Positions 1-6,366 of a DNA stretch of 14,909 nucleotides are shown one piece after another (within the stretch, counting starts at the first letter, position 1; each line of letters starts with the position of its first letter). The translations under genes were made by a program, and so were the position numbers. The stretch is from positions 1 through 14,909 of the forward strand of contig DZDB01000038.1 in NCBI GenBank assembly GCA_022736605.1. The letters are read 5' to 3'. This stretch comes from Sideroxydans lithotrophicus. GTDB taxonomy: Bacteria > Pseudomonadota > Gammaproteobacteria > Burkholderiales > Sulfuriferulaceae. The notes below the pieces were generated by a model. The model was not told the origin of the DNA, made no database searches, and worked only from the letters and a program-made list of their open reading frames with translations.

Positions 1-2
1 AT

Positions 3-986
3 ACGCGCCGAGCGTATTTCGAGGCGGTCGCCGCGCAACAGGGTGTGGTCTACGCCGAGCAGGTGAGCACGGCGGCGCAGGCCGGTGCGGAGCTGGGTGG
101 GCAGATGGCGAAAGTGGGCAACTGGAGCAAGCTGGAACAGGATCGCGAGCAGGTGTTTTACGCCGACGCGACGAGCACGCTGTTAATGGCGAACCGCGAC
201 GCGGTGATGACGCGCGAAAAACTCACGCGTCTGCTTGGGCTGTGGGGCAAGGACACGCAGTTCAGCTTGCCTGAGCGCCTGCCTGACCTGCCTGCGAAGC
301 CGCTGGCTATCCGCGACGCGGAAGCCTATGCGATAACCCAGCGGCTGGATATTCAATCGGCGCGCCAGCAAACTGCTTATCTGGCGAAATCGCTCGGCCT
401 GACGCGTACTACGCGCTTTCTCAACGTGCTCGATCTGGGCTACGTGCGCAACACCGACAGCGGCTTGCCGCGCGGCACCGGCTATGAGCTGTCGCTGGAA
501 ATCCCGCTGTTCGACTGGGGCGGGGCACGGGTGGTCAAAGCCGAGGCGATCTACATGCAATCGGTCAATTTGCTGGCGGAAACGGCGGTCAACGCCCGCA
601 GCGAAGTACGTGAATCGTATCTCAACTATCGCGGCGCCTATGACCAGGCACGGCATTATCGCGACAATGTGGTGCCGCTGCGCAAGCGTATCGCCGATGA
701 AAACCTGCTGCGCTACAACGGCATGCTGACCAGCGTGTTTGAACTGCTGGCCGACGCGCGCGAGCAGGTCATCAGCGTTAATGGCTATATTCAGGCACTG
801 AAAAACTACTGGGTGGCCGAGACCGATCTCGCCGCCTCACTGGGCGGCCAGCTGCCGCCAAGCCAATTACCTTGGCGCGGGCAACTGCCGCCAAGCCCAT
901 TACCTTGGCGCGGCCAACTGCCGCCAAGCCAATTACCTGAGCGCGGCCAACTGCCGTCGCAATCCACACAAGGAACCCAACCATGA
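3..986 (+). CDS. TolC-family outer-membrane efflux protein, 5' end missing
   Basis: This is the C-terminal part of an outer-membrane factor that forms the exit duct of a tripartite efflux pump or type I secretion system. The frame is open to the left edge, reading TRRAYFEAVAAQQ before the first in-frame GTG at 45, so the real start lies outside the window. Support is the long helical, Ala/Gln/Glu-rich repeats typical of OEP domains, and a beta-strand stretch ending in EIPLFDWGGAR near codons 160-170 after that GTG, a hallmark of TolC relatives. The last 45 or so residues are odd: an 11-residue Pro/Gln/Leu/Trp unit is repeated three and a half times (see the repeat entry), which TolC proteins normally lack. 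The stop overlaps the start of the multicopper oxidase gene (ATGA), so the two are translationally coupled and a role in copper or other metal export is likely. Family is confident; substrate is inferred. Confidence 0.85.
   Translation, partial: TRRAYFEAVAAQQGVVYAEQVSTAAQAGAELGGQMAKVGNWSKLEQDREQVFYADATSTLLMANRDAVMTREKLTRLLGLWGKDTQFSLPERLPDLPAKPLAIRDAEAYAITQRLDIQSARQQTAYLAKSLGLTRTTRFLNVLDLGYVRNTDSGLPRGTGYELSLEIPLFDWGGARVVKAEAIYMQSVNLLAETAVNARSEVRESYLNYRGAYDQARHYRDNVVPLRKRIADENLLRYNGMLTSVFELLADAREQVISVNGYIQALKNYWVAETDLAASLGGQLPPSQLPWRGQLPPSPLPWRGQLPPSQLPERGQLPSQSTQGTQP
846..962 (+). repeat. 33-bp tandem repeat in the 3' end of the tolC-like gene
   Basis: Three near-identical 33-bp units (846-878, 879-911, 912-944) and a partial fourth (945-962) encode GQLPPSQLPWR, GQLPPSPLPWR, GQLPPSQLPER and GQLPSQ. 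The unit keeps the reading frame. At the unit junctions TTGGC and GCCAA arms flank GGCA/TGCC arms (for example 872-894), so each junction can fold into an RNA hairpin. This stretch ends about 20 bases before the downstream start codon. Confidence 0.9.
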
Positions 987-2365
987 CCAGCCGCCGCGAT
1001 TTTTTAACTGCCTCGGGCGCCGCCCTGATCGGCGCTGCCAGCGTCAGCCGGGTACAGGCCGCCAGCCTGCCCGAAGCCATCAGCCAGACCCTGCCCGACA
1101 CCCTGCCGCCGCAGGCACCGCCGAATGGCCGCCATTTCAACCCGGTGGTTACGCTCAATGGCTGGAGCCTGCCGTGGCGCATGAAAAACGGCTGGAAGGA
1201 ATTTCACCTGGTGGCCGAGCCGGTGGTGCGCGAAATCGCCCCCGGTATGAAAGCCAATCTGTGGGGCTATAACGGCCAAAGCCCCGGCCCGACCATCGAG
1301 GTGGTGGAGGGCGACAAGGTGCGGATATTCGTCACCAACAAGCTGCCGGAATACACCAGTGTGCACTGGCACGGGCAGATTCTGCCGAATGGTATGGATG
1401 GCCTGAGCGGCCTGACGCAGCCGCCGATCTTGCCGGGCAAGACCTTCGTGTACGAATTCGAGGCGAAACATGCGGGCACTTTCATGTATCACCCGCACGC
1501 CGACGAGATGACGCAGATGGCGATGGGCATGATGGGATTCTGGGTGACGCACCCGAAAGACCCGAAGTTCATGGCGGTCGACCGGGATTTCGTGTTCATT
1601 TTGAACGCCTATGACGTTGAGCCGGGCAGCTATACGCCGAAGGTCAACACCATGCTCGACTTCAATCTGTGGACCTGGAACAGCCGCGCGTTTCCCGGCA
1701 TCGACCCGCTGGTGGTGCGGCGCGGCGACCGGGTGCGCATCCGCGCCGGTAACCTGACCATGACCAACCATCCGCTGCATTTACACGGCCACCGCTTTGA
1801 GGTCACCGGTACCGACGGTGGCTGGGTGCCCAAGTCGGCGCGCTGGCCGGAGGTGACCACCGATATCGCCGTCGGCCAGATGCGCGCGTTTGAGTTTGTC
1901 GCGGAACATCCCGGCGACTGGGTATTCCATTGCCACAAGGCGCACCACACCATGAATGCGATGGGACACAGTGTGCCCACCATGATCGGCGTGAACCAGA
2001 CCGATATCGCCAAAAAAATCAGCCAGCTGGTGCCGGATTACATGGTGATGGGCGACAAGGGTGGCAGCATGGGCGACATGCAGATGCCGCTGCCCGACAA
2101 CACCCTGCCGATGATGATGGGGGTGGGGCCGTACGGCAACATTGAGATGGGTGGCATGTTCAGCATCGTCAAGGTGCGTGAAGGGCTGGCGCGCAACGAT
2201 TACAAAGACCCTGGCTGGTACCGGCAGCCACCCGGCACGCAGGCGTACGAGTGGACCGGCAACATGCCTGCTGCGCCTGAGGCACCGCCGCAGCGTGATG
2301 CGCTGCCTTCAGCGCCGGATCAGCCGGTGCTCAACATCAAGCGTGGCGGGGTACACGAGCATTAA
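983..2365 (+). CDS. Tat-exported two-domain multicopper oxidase
   Basis: A periplasmic laccase-like enzyme of 460 residues that would couple one-electron oxidation of a substrate (Cu(I), other metals or phenols) to reduction of O2. The N-terminus has a twin-arginine signal (SRRDFL, residues 3-8, then a hydrophobic stretch to about 26), so it is exported folded. All four copper motifs are visible: HWHG at 128-131, HPH at 170-172, HPLHLHG at 263-269 and HCH-x3-H-x4-M at 317-328, with Met328 as probable axial type-1 ligand. Only about 90 residues separate the second and third motifs, so the middle cupredoxin domain of three-domain oxidases is absent and the layout resembles small two-domain laccases. 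A Met-rich segment (residues 354-392, about ten Met) follows and may bind Cu(I). The start overlaps the efflux gene stop by ATGA, pointing to a shared copper-handling job. Family is certain; substrate is not. Confidence 0.92.
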   Translation: MTSRRDFLTASGAALIGAASVSRVQAASLPEAISQTLPDTLPPQAPPNGRHFNPVVTLNGWSLPWRMKNGWKEFHLVAEPVVREIAPGMKANLWGYNGQSPGPTIEVVEGDKVRIFVTNKLPEYTSVHWHGQILPNGMDGLSGLTQPPILPGKTFVYEFEAKHAGTFMYHPHADEMTQMAMGMMGFWVTHPKDPKFMAVDRDFVFILNAYDVEPGSYTPKVNTMLDFNLWTWNSRAFPGIDPLVVRRGDRVRIRAGNLTMTNHPLHLHGHRFEVTGTDGGWVPKSARWPEVTTDIAVGQMRAFEFVAEHPGDWVFHCHKAHHTMNAMGHSVPTMIGVNQTDIAKKISQLVPDYMVMGDKGGSMGDMQMPLPDNTLPMMMGVGPYGNIEMGGMFSIVKVREGLARNDYKDPGWYRQPPGTQAYEWTGNMPAAPEAPPQRDALPSAPDQPVLNIKRGGVHEH

Positions 2366-2373
2366 GCTGTCTA

Positions 2374-3276
2374 TTAAAAACGCACGTTCTGGCCTGGCTG
2401 CGCCTGAATGTATTCGATTCTGGCGCTGTCGCGGTTGCGCTTGATGGCGGTCTGAAGCGCCCGTTTTCGGGCTGCTTCCAGCAGGCTGGCCTGAATTGCC
2501 GGGCGGGCATCGTTGAGGCTGAGTGGCGCTGCGGTGCTGGATAGCACGCTGATTATGGTCATGCCCTGTTCGTTACGGCCTACCAGTAGCGCGTCGCCTG
2601 GCTTGGCAGCGGCCAGTCTGGGGAGCAATGCGGTCGGCAGGTCTTCTGCTGCCTTGGCGGTGACACGTGTCACAAAGCCTATCTGCTGCGCTTTCAGGCC
2701 ATCCAAAAACTGGTTCAGGTCGCTACTGTCGCGCAAGCGTGTCAGCAGCGTTGTCTGCTGCCCATCGCTGGCCTGAATGTTGATCTGGTTGAATTGATAT
2801 AGCTTTCGCGCTGCAAACAATTCGGGATGGGCGTTGTAATACGCAACGATAGCTGCTTCAGCAGGCGCTGCCAGTTTGCTGAAGAACGGTGCCAGATAGG
2901 CACGGATCAGCGCCTGCTTGTGATTCATTTCATCCGCCTCGATCACTTCTGCGCTGCGCTCCAGTTTAGCCGCCAATGCCGCCTGCACCAGCAGTTGCTG
3001 GTCAATCAGCGTACTGACTGCCTGCTTTTGTAACTGCGCAGCGGGCAGGGTGCTGGGCGGTTGCAACGCCAATAAACGATTAACCGAGTAGACCGTGATT
3101 TCATCGCCGTTGACACGCGCCAGAACCTGCGTTGTTTTGCTTGCTGGCGAGCGGTCGCAGCCTGCCAGGAGACTGAGCATGAGTAGCCCTGTCGTCAGCC
3201 AGAGACGGTTAAGCGTGCTGTTTTCGCCAGGGGCAGCGAGATGCGGATAGGCCTGAGATGAGATGTGCATATTCAT
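2374..3276 (-). CDS. epsD: EpsD-family peptidyl-prolyl cis-trans isomerase, lipoprotein
   Basis: A SurA/parvulin-type chaperone of about 300 residues found in betaproteobacterial exopolysaccharide loci. It probably helps fold or assemble envelope components. With the ATG at 3276, a hydrophobic segment (LWLTTGLLMLSLLAGC) ends in a lipobox with Cys40, so it should be a lipid-anchored periplasmic protein. After it come the SurA-like N-terminal helices (VNGDEITVYSVN, then the IDQQLLVQAAL helix) and a weak PpiC-like region (PTALLPRLAAAKPGDALLV). The reading frame also runs up to a TTG at 3303, but that codon lies inside a possible -24/-12 promoter, so ATG 3276 (or ATG 3270) is preferred; neither has a clear Shine-Dalgarno. 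The n-region before the lipobox is long (about 24 residues), so the exact start is uncertain. It is convergent with the multicopper oxidase, with 8 bp between stops, and divergent from epsB. Opposite orientation to the rest of the locus is notable. Confidence 0.85.
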   Translation of the reverse strand: MNMHISSQAYPHLAAPGENSTLNRLWLTTGLLMLSLLAGCDRSPASKTTQVLARVNGDEITVYSVNRLLALQPPSTLPAAQLQKQAVSTLIDQQLLVQAALAAKLERSAEVIEADEMNHKQALIRAYLAPFFSKLAAPAEAAIVAYYNAHPELFAARKLYQFNQINIQASDGQQTTLLTRLRDSSDLNQFLDGLKAQQIGFVTRVTAKAAEDLPTALLPRLAAAKPGDALLVGRNEQGMTIISVLSSTAAPLSLNDARPAIQASLLEAARKRALQTAIKRNRDSARIEYIQAQPGQNVRF

Positions 3277-3303
3277 GGATTGGAATGCATTGAACCCAGA
3301 CAA

Positions 3304-3319
3304 AGCAATAACTACACCA
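3304..3319 (-). promoter_or_regulatory. possible sigma-54 (-24/-12) promoter for epsD
   Basis: On the minus strand the sequence reads TGGTGTAGTTATTGCT, with GG and GC exactly ten bases apart and a good TTGCT -12 element, but a poor match after GG. It would start RNA near 3293, about 17 bases before the ATG at 3276. Weaker than the three plus-strand sites. Confidence 0.35.
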
Positions 3320-3355
3320 AATCACCTCCAGCCGGGTCTTATCAGGCAGCTACAC

Positions 3356-3367
3356 GACAAGGTTGTC
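3356..3367. promoter_or_regulatory. dyad GACAAGGTTGTC in the epsD-epsB spacer
   Basis: A perfect inverted repeat, GACAA-GG-TTGTC, lies in the divergent spacer. Its half sites match the TTGTCG/CGACAA half sites upstream of the EF-hand gene, but here they point outward with only 2 bases between them. It may be a regulator site; the function is inferred. Confidence 0.35.
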
Positions 3368-3405
3368 ATGATTCTTGCTTGATATGGCACGGGTACAAGA
3401 TGGTA

Positions 3406-3427
3406 CTGCCGTGTGATCAGTCGGCAG
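3406..3427. promoter_or_regulatory. 22-bp dyad upstream of epsB
   Basis: CTGCCG and CGGCAG arms enclose ten bases centred on the palindrome TGATCA. It lies 38-59 bases before the epsB start, suitable for an operator or a small leader hairpin. A weak sigma-70-like pair (TCGGCA at 3421-3426, TATAAC at 3444-3449, spacing 17) overlaps its right arm, though that would leave a leader of only about 9 bases. No good sigma-54 site was found for epsB on this strand. Confidence 0.35.
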
Positions 3428-3464
3428 CCCTATCAATATTCAATATAACAATTGGGGGCGTTAC

Positions 3465-4856
3465 ATGTTTGGTGGTTACGAGCATCCGGTATTGAGTCTG
3501 GCAAAGCGACTGGTTGATCCGCTGCTGATTTTTGTGTCCCTGATTATTGCCGTTTCAATCGAGTCCAGGGATTTTGATGGCTTGTATCTGCTGCTGGGGG
3601 TATTTGCCTTTCTTGTCGCGGCGCAGGTATTTGACGGATTCGAGTTTTTTGAGCTGCCTTATCCGCGGAATACTGGCATTGTGCTGCATGGTCGCAATCT
3701 GCTGGTGGCCTGGAGTGTGGTGCTGTTGATTCTGGCCGCCGTGGGCTGGTTCAGTGGGATTATTCGCGGATTTGATCAGCGGGTTTTGCTGTTGTGGAGC
3801 ATGCTCACCCCGGTTTTACTGTTTGTGGGTCACTCGGCGGTACGTGCCTATCTGGATGTGCTGCGCAGCCGTGGCAGCATTCGCCGTTCCATCATCGTTG
3901 GCGCCAATGATTTGGGTCTTAAACTTGCCGGTCGTATCCACCAGCAGCGCAGCTTGATGACCCGGGTCGAAGGTTTCTTTGACGACCGCAACGATACCCG
4001 AACCGACGCCAAGCTCAAGAACGTGATTTTTGGGGGGATAGCCGATGTACCCGCGTATGTCGCGCGGCATGAGATTGACCTGGTTTACATCACGCTGCCC
4101 ATGCTCAACCATCCACGCGTCATCGATCTGGTCAATTCGTTGCGCGATACCACGGCGTCGATCTATTTTGTCCCGGATGTATTCATGTTTGACCTGGTGC
4201 AGGCGCGGCTCGACAACGTCAACGGCATCCCGGTCATCTCGGTATTTGAAACCCCGCTTACCGGTATCAATGCAGTGCATAAGCGAGCGTTTGACGTGGC
4301 CGCATCCGGCATGATTCTGCTGGCAATATCGCCGTTGCTGCTGGTGATTGCGCTGCTGGTGAAACTCACTTCCAAAGGGCCGGTGATTTTCAAACAGCGC
4401 CGTTACGGTGTAGATGGCGATGAAATTCTGGTGTACAAATTTCGCTCGATGAGCGTGTGTGAAGATGGCGGCAAAGTGACGCAAGCGACCCAAAATGATG
4501 CGCGTGTCACGCCGCTGGGCGCTATTTTGAGGCGCACATCACTGGACGAGCTGCCGCAGCTGCTCAATGTGTTGCAAGGCAGCATGAGCATCGTCGGGCC
4601 ACGCCCGCATGCGGTGGCGCATAACGAACACTATCGCAAACTGATACATGGTTATATGTGGCGCCACAAGGTCAAACCTGGCATCACCGGATGGGCGCAA
4701 ATAAACGGTTTCAGAGGTGAAACCGACACCATAGACAAGATGGAAGGGCGCGTGATTTACGACATCGCCTACCTTAAAAACTGGTCGCTCTGGCTCGATG
4801 TAATGATTATCTTCAGGACGCTCAAGCTGGTTCTGAAAGACAGCCAGGCGTATTGA
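3465..4856 (+). CDS. epsB: undecaprenyl-phosphate glycosyl-1-phosphate transferase (EpsB/WcaJ type)
   Basis: This membrane enzyme starts assembly of the polysaccharide repeat by moving a sugar-1-phosphate, probably glucose-1-phosphate from UDP-glucose, onto undecaprenyl phosphate at the inner membrane. The 463-residue protein has the full polyprenyl-glycosylphosphotransferase layout. Four N-terminal membrane segments lie near residues 17-32, 40-55, 79-100 and 107-123. A Rossmann-like CoA-binding-3 domain follows (SIIVGANDLG from 142), then a further membrane segment at 279-300. The catalytic C-terminal domain has KFRSM at 325-329, DELPQLLNVLQGSMSIVGPRP at 361-381 and KPGITGWAQ at 404-412. The ATG at 3465 follows a GGGGG ribosome-binding stretch. 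It stands alone behind the divergent epsD spacer. The last codons lie just upstream of the promoter of the next gene. Activity is secure; the exact sugar is inferred from family similarity. Confidence 0.92.
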   Translation: MFGGYEHPVLSLAKRLVDPLLIFVSLIIAVSIESRDFDGLYLLLGVFAFLVAAQVFDGFEFFELPYPRNTGIVLHGRNLLVAWSVVLLILAAVGWFSGIIRGFDQRVLLLWSMLTPVLLFVGHSAVRAYLDVLRSRGSIRRSIIVGANDLGLKLAGRIHQQRSLMTRVEGFFDDRNDTRTDAKLKNVIFGGIADVPAYVARHEIDLVYITLPMLNHPRVIDLVNSLRDTTASIYFVPDVFMFDLVQARLDNVNGIPVISVFETPLTGINAVHKRAFDVAASGMILLAISPLLLVIALLVKLTSKGPVIFKQRRYGVDGDEILVYKFRSMSVCEDGGKVTQATQNDARVTPLGAILRRTSLDELPQLLNVLQGSMSIVGPRPHAVAHNEHYRKLIHGYMWRHKVKPGITGWAQINGFRGETDTIDKMEGRVIYDIAYLKNWSLWLDVMIIFRTLKLVLKDSQAY

Positions 4857-4886
4857 TGCCGTGGTGGCTACAGCAAGCATTTTTGT

Positions 4887-4902
4887 CGGAATGGGTTTTG
4901 CT
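4887..4902 (+). promoter_or_regulatory. sigma-54 (-24/-12) promoter candidate for the first PEP-CTERM gene
   Basis: CGGAATGGGTTTTGCT has GG (4888-4889) and GC (4900-4901) ten bases apart, with a perfect TTGCT -12 element and G at -20; the -26 base and part of -23 to -21 are off consensus. RNA would begin near 4913, giving a leader of about 58 bases. It lies 31 bases after the epsB stop. Confidence 0.55.
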
Positions 4903-4970
4903 TGATATTGAAGAGAAGCGTGGCGATAGGCTTTGCTTCCACGTGTTTAATTTACTCAGGGAGAACCATC

Positions 4971-5465
4971 ATGGTAGCGAATCGAATCAAATCCCCGCAA
5001 GCTTGGGCGCTGGCGGCAGTGCTGGCAACGGGGCTTGCGGCAACCAGCGCACAGGCGGTACCGGTACTTGATGTGACAGATTCTCTTTCGGCACCGGGCG
5101 TAAATACCTACACTTTTATGGTCAGCGATATCAGTACGCCCTATAAGATGACGTTCTCCGACCTCGGTCTACCCGCGCCATTTCTGTTTTCCACCAGTGC
5201 GACCTTTTTAGGTGGCAATGTGCTGGCAACGTTGATTGGTTCGGGTTCGACGATTTTCTCGTTTTCCAGCGCCGGGGAATATGGTGCCGTTGTTTCTGCG
5301 TTTACCGGTGTCGGTGGCGGTTCTTATCATCTGACGATCTCACCGGTGCCAGAAGCCAGCACCTGGGCTTTAATGCTGGCGGGTCTGGCGCTGGTTGGCT
5401 GGCGTCTGCGGCGTAACCGAACCGATCAATCAACATATCAATCCACGCCGACATTCGCGCTTTAA
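4971..5465 (+). CDS. PEP-CTERM sorting-domain protein, 164 residues
   Basis: An exported protein expected to be cut by the exosortase encoded at 13982-14866 and released to the envelope or exopolysaccharide matrix. The ATG at 4971 is preferred because a strong Shine-Dalgarno (AGGGAGA) precedes it, although the frame is open further upstream. A signal peptide covers residues 1-29 (cleavage after AQA). The mature part is Ser/Thr/Gly-rich, beta-strand-like, lacks cysteine, and matches no catalytic domain I recognise. At the C-terminus VPEAS (126-130) is followed by a hydrophobic helix (to about 144) and the basic cluster WRLRRNR (144-150): the full tripartite PEP-CTERM signal. Unusually, 14 more residues (TDQSTYQSTPTFAL) follow the basic cluster, where such proteins normally stop. 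A strong terminator follows, so it is monocistronic. Sorting class is confident; the role is unknown, with matrix or floc protein the best guess. Confidence 0.9.
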   Translation: MVANRIKSPQAWALAAVLATGLAATSAQAVPVLDVTDSLSAPGVNTYTFMVSDISTPYKMTFSDLGLPAPFLFSTSATFLGGNVLATLIGSGSTIFSFSSAGEYGAVVSAFTGVGGGSYHLTISPVPEASTWALMLAGLALVGWRLRRNRTDQSTYQSTPTFAL

Positions 5466-5479
5466 CGCGCATTCTGCCT

Positions 5480-5513
5480 AAAAAACCCGCCCGCAGTTCA
5501 GGGCGGGTTTTTT
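5480..5513. terminator. bidirectional rho-independent terminator
   Basis: The arms AAAAAACCCGCCC (5480-5492) and GGGCGGGTTTTTT (5501-5513) pair perfectly around an 8-base loop, giving a GC-rich stem with a T-run on either strand. It starts 14 bases after the PEP-CTERM gene stop. Confidence 0.95.
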
Positions 5514-5572
5514 GTTGGCTACTGTACTTGTATGCGGCATCGCAAGCAGATGGTCAGACCCACTGTGGTAGC

Positions 5573-5592
5573 TTGTCGTGCTTTAACGACAA
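5573..5592. promoter_or_regulatory. enhancer-like palindrome, copy 1
   Basis: TTGTCGT-GCTTTA-ACGACAA is a perfect 7-bp inverted repeat. Its centre lies about 163 bases before the predicted start of transcription at 5745, a normal distance for a sigma-54 activator site. Identity of the binding protein (PrsR is the obvious candidate) is inferred. Confidence 0.55.
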
Positions 5593-5638
5593 CGTGAATC
5601 CACATGCTGTGAGCGGTATGGCGGTTGTACTCGAAATA

Positions 5639-5658
5639 TTGTCGTTTGGCAGCGACAG
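5639..5658. promoter_or_regulatory. enhancer-like palindrome, copy 2
   Basis: TTGTCG-TTTGGCAG-CGACAG repeats the TTGTCG-N8-CGACA arrangement of the first copy, with unrelated spacer bases. The centre is about 97 bases before the predicted transcription start and 66 bp from copy 1, roughly six helical turns, so both sites could face the same side. Confidence 0.55.
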
Positions 5659-5718
5659 AAAATAAGTAGATACGGAAAATTTTATTTTAACTAATTGTTT
5701 ATATTTAATAAATTGTGA

Positions 5719-5734
5719 TGGCATAAAAGCTGCT
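5719..5734 (+). promoter_or_regulatory. sigma-54 (-24/-12) promoter for the EF-hand gene
   Basis: TGGCATAAAAGCTGCT matches consensus TGGCAC-N5-TTGCW except at three defined bases, with GG and GC at exact spacing. RNA would start near 5745, 37 bases before the ATG. The two palindromes upstream strengthen the call. Confidence 0.7.
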
Positions 5735-5781
5735 CAGATCAGGGCACGGTAGTTTTGCCGTGTTGAAAAGAGGGGTTGAGT

Positions 5782-6087
5782 ATGCGTACAAATCGAAACA
5801 GCAAAGCGATACAGGCGTTTTTATTAACCAGTGCATTGGGGCTCGGACTTATTTCAGGTGCTCAAGCAGAATCCGCCGCGAAACAACCCATGTCAGGCAT
5901 GGATGCCAGTAGTTTTACCAAAATGGACGCCAATCAAGATGGTGTCATCAGTAAGGCGGAAGCCGACACGGCGGGTGTTCCAGTCAAGTTGTTCAGTAGC
6001 ATGGATCTCAACCACGACGGCAAAATCAGCGTGGAAGAGTATGTCAAAGTTGCCGCGCCGAAAGCGCCTGCCGATAAAGTCTATTAA
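5782..6087 (+). CDS. secreted EF-hand calcium-binding protein, 101 residues
   Basis: A small exported protein with two canonical 12-residue EF-hand loops: DANQDGVISKAE (49-60) and DLNHDGKISVEE (75-86). Asp/Asn/Asp stand at positions 1, 3 and 5, Gly at 6 and Glu at 12, so each should bind one Ca2+. A signal peptide (basic MRTNRNSK, hydrophobic to about 26, cleavage after AQA at 29) sends it to the periplasm or beyond. There is no PEP-CTERM tail, lipobox or enzyme domain. The ATG at 5782 follows a clear AGAGGGG Shine-Dalgarno; a TTG two codons upstream is too close to it. It sits between two PEP-CTERM genes under its own sigma-54 promoter, so it is probably coexpressed with them. It may act as a calcium sensor or cross-linker in the polysaccharide matrix, but that role is inferred. 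Confidence 0.9.
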   Translation: MRTNRNSKAIQAFLLTSALGLGLISGAQAESAAKQPMSGMDASSFTKMDANQDGVISKAEADTAGVPVKLFSSMDLNHDGKISVEEYVKVAAPKAPADKVY

Positions 6088-6238
6088 CGCTCAGTCATGT
6101 AACTGCTGATGCGACGAGTCTGAATAGCCCTCAATATGCGAACCAAAATGAGGCATGGCTGTTCAGCCTTGGTGCGGTTTTGGCATCAAATCGAGGTGCT
6201 GCCAGACTTTAAGATTGCGGCAAGCCATGCTGAAAAAG

Positions 6239-6258
6239 GATGGCACTGCCATCGATTT
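6239..6258 (+). terminator. weak terminator-like hairpin
   Basis: GATGGC-ACT-GCCATC (6239-6253) is followed by GATTTT. The 6-bp stem and short T-run make it a weak candidate for ending EF-hand gene transcription, about 150 bases after its stop. Confidence 0.25.
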
Positions 6259-6366
6259 TCTACCCGTCTGTTTCAAAAATAATTGTGTTGTACGTCGATA
6301 GGTGACGGGATGTTGCTGGGTAGTTAAAAGCAAGCTTGAGACTGGCTTTGCAGGGTTTTTTGTTGA

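Larger units (their letters stand above)
5514..5781. other. 268-bp regulatory intergenic region, no gene
   Basis: Nothing here looks coding. It holds two TTGTCG-N8-CGACA palindromes, then a very AT-rich stretch (about 5660-5718), then a -24/-12 promoter. This order of enhancer sites, bendable DNA and sigma-54 core is the classical arrangement of an activator-dependent sigma-54 promoter. Confidence 0.7.

Noticed and set aside
1004..1780. Long minus-strand open frame opposite the multicopper oxidase
   Set aside because: Composition is His/Arg/Gln-rich without a fold, and the plus-strand frame carries all copper motifs; it is a shadow of high-GC coding DNA.
3385..3390. TGGCAC that looks like a -24 element upstream of epsB
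   Set aside because: The base pair GC required ten bases after GG is absent (CAAG instead of TTGC).
3816..4493. Minus-strand open frame opposite epsB
   Set aside because: No recognisable domain or start site; the plus strand encodes conserved transferase motifs throughout.
4902..4970. Upstream extension of the first PEP-CTERM protein
   Set aside because: It would start inside the -12 element, and the signal peptide and Shine-Dalgarno fit ATG 4971.
5776..5781. TTG as start of the EF-hand gene
   Set aside because: It lies within the ribosome-binding spacing; ATG 5782 has the right distance from AGAGGGG.
6170..6185. Another GG-N10-GC match (TTGGTGCGGTTTTGGC)
   Set aside because: No gene starts within a reasonable distance and the -14 base and most of -23 to -22 are off consensus; such matches are expected by chance.
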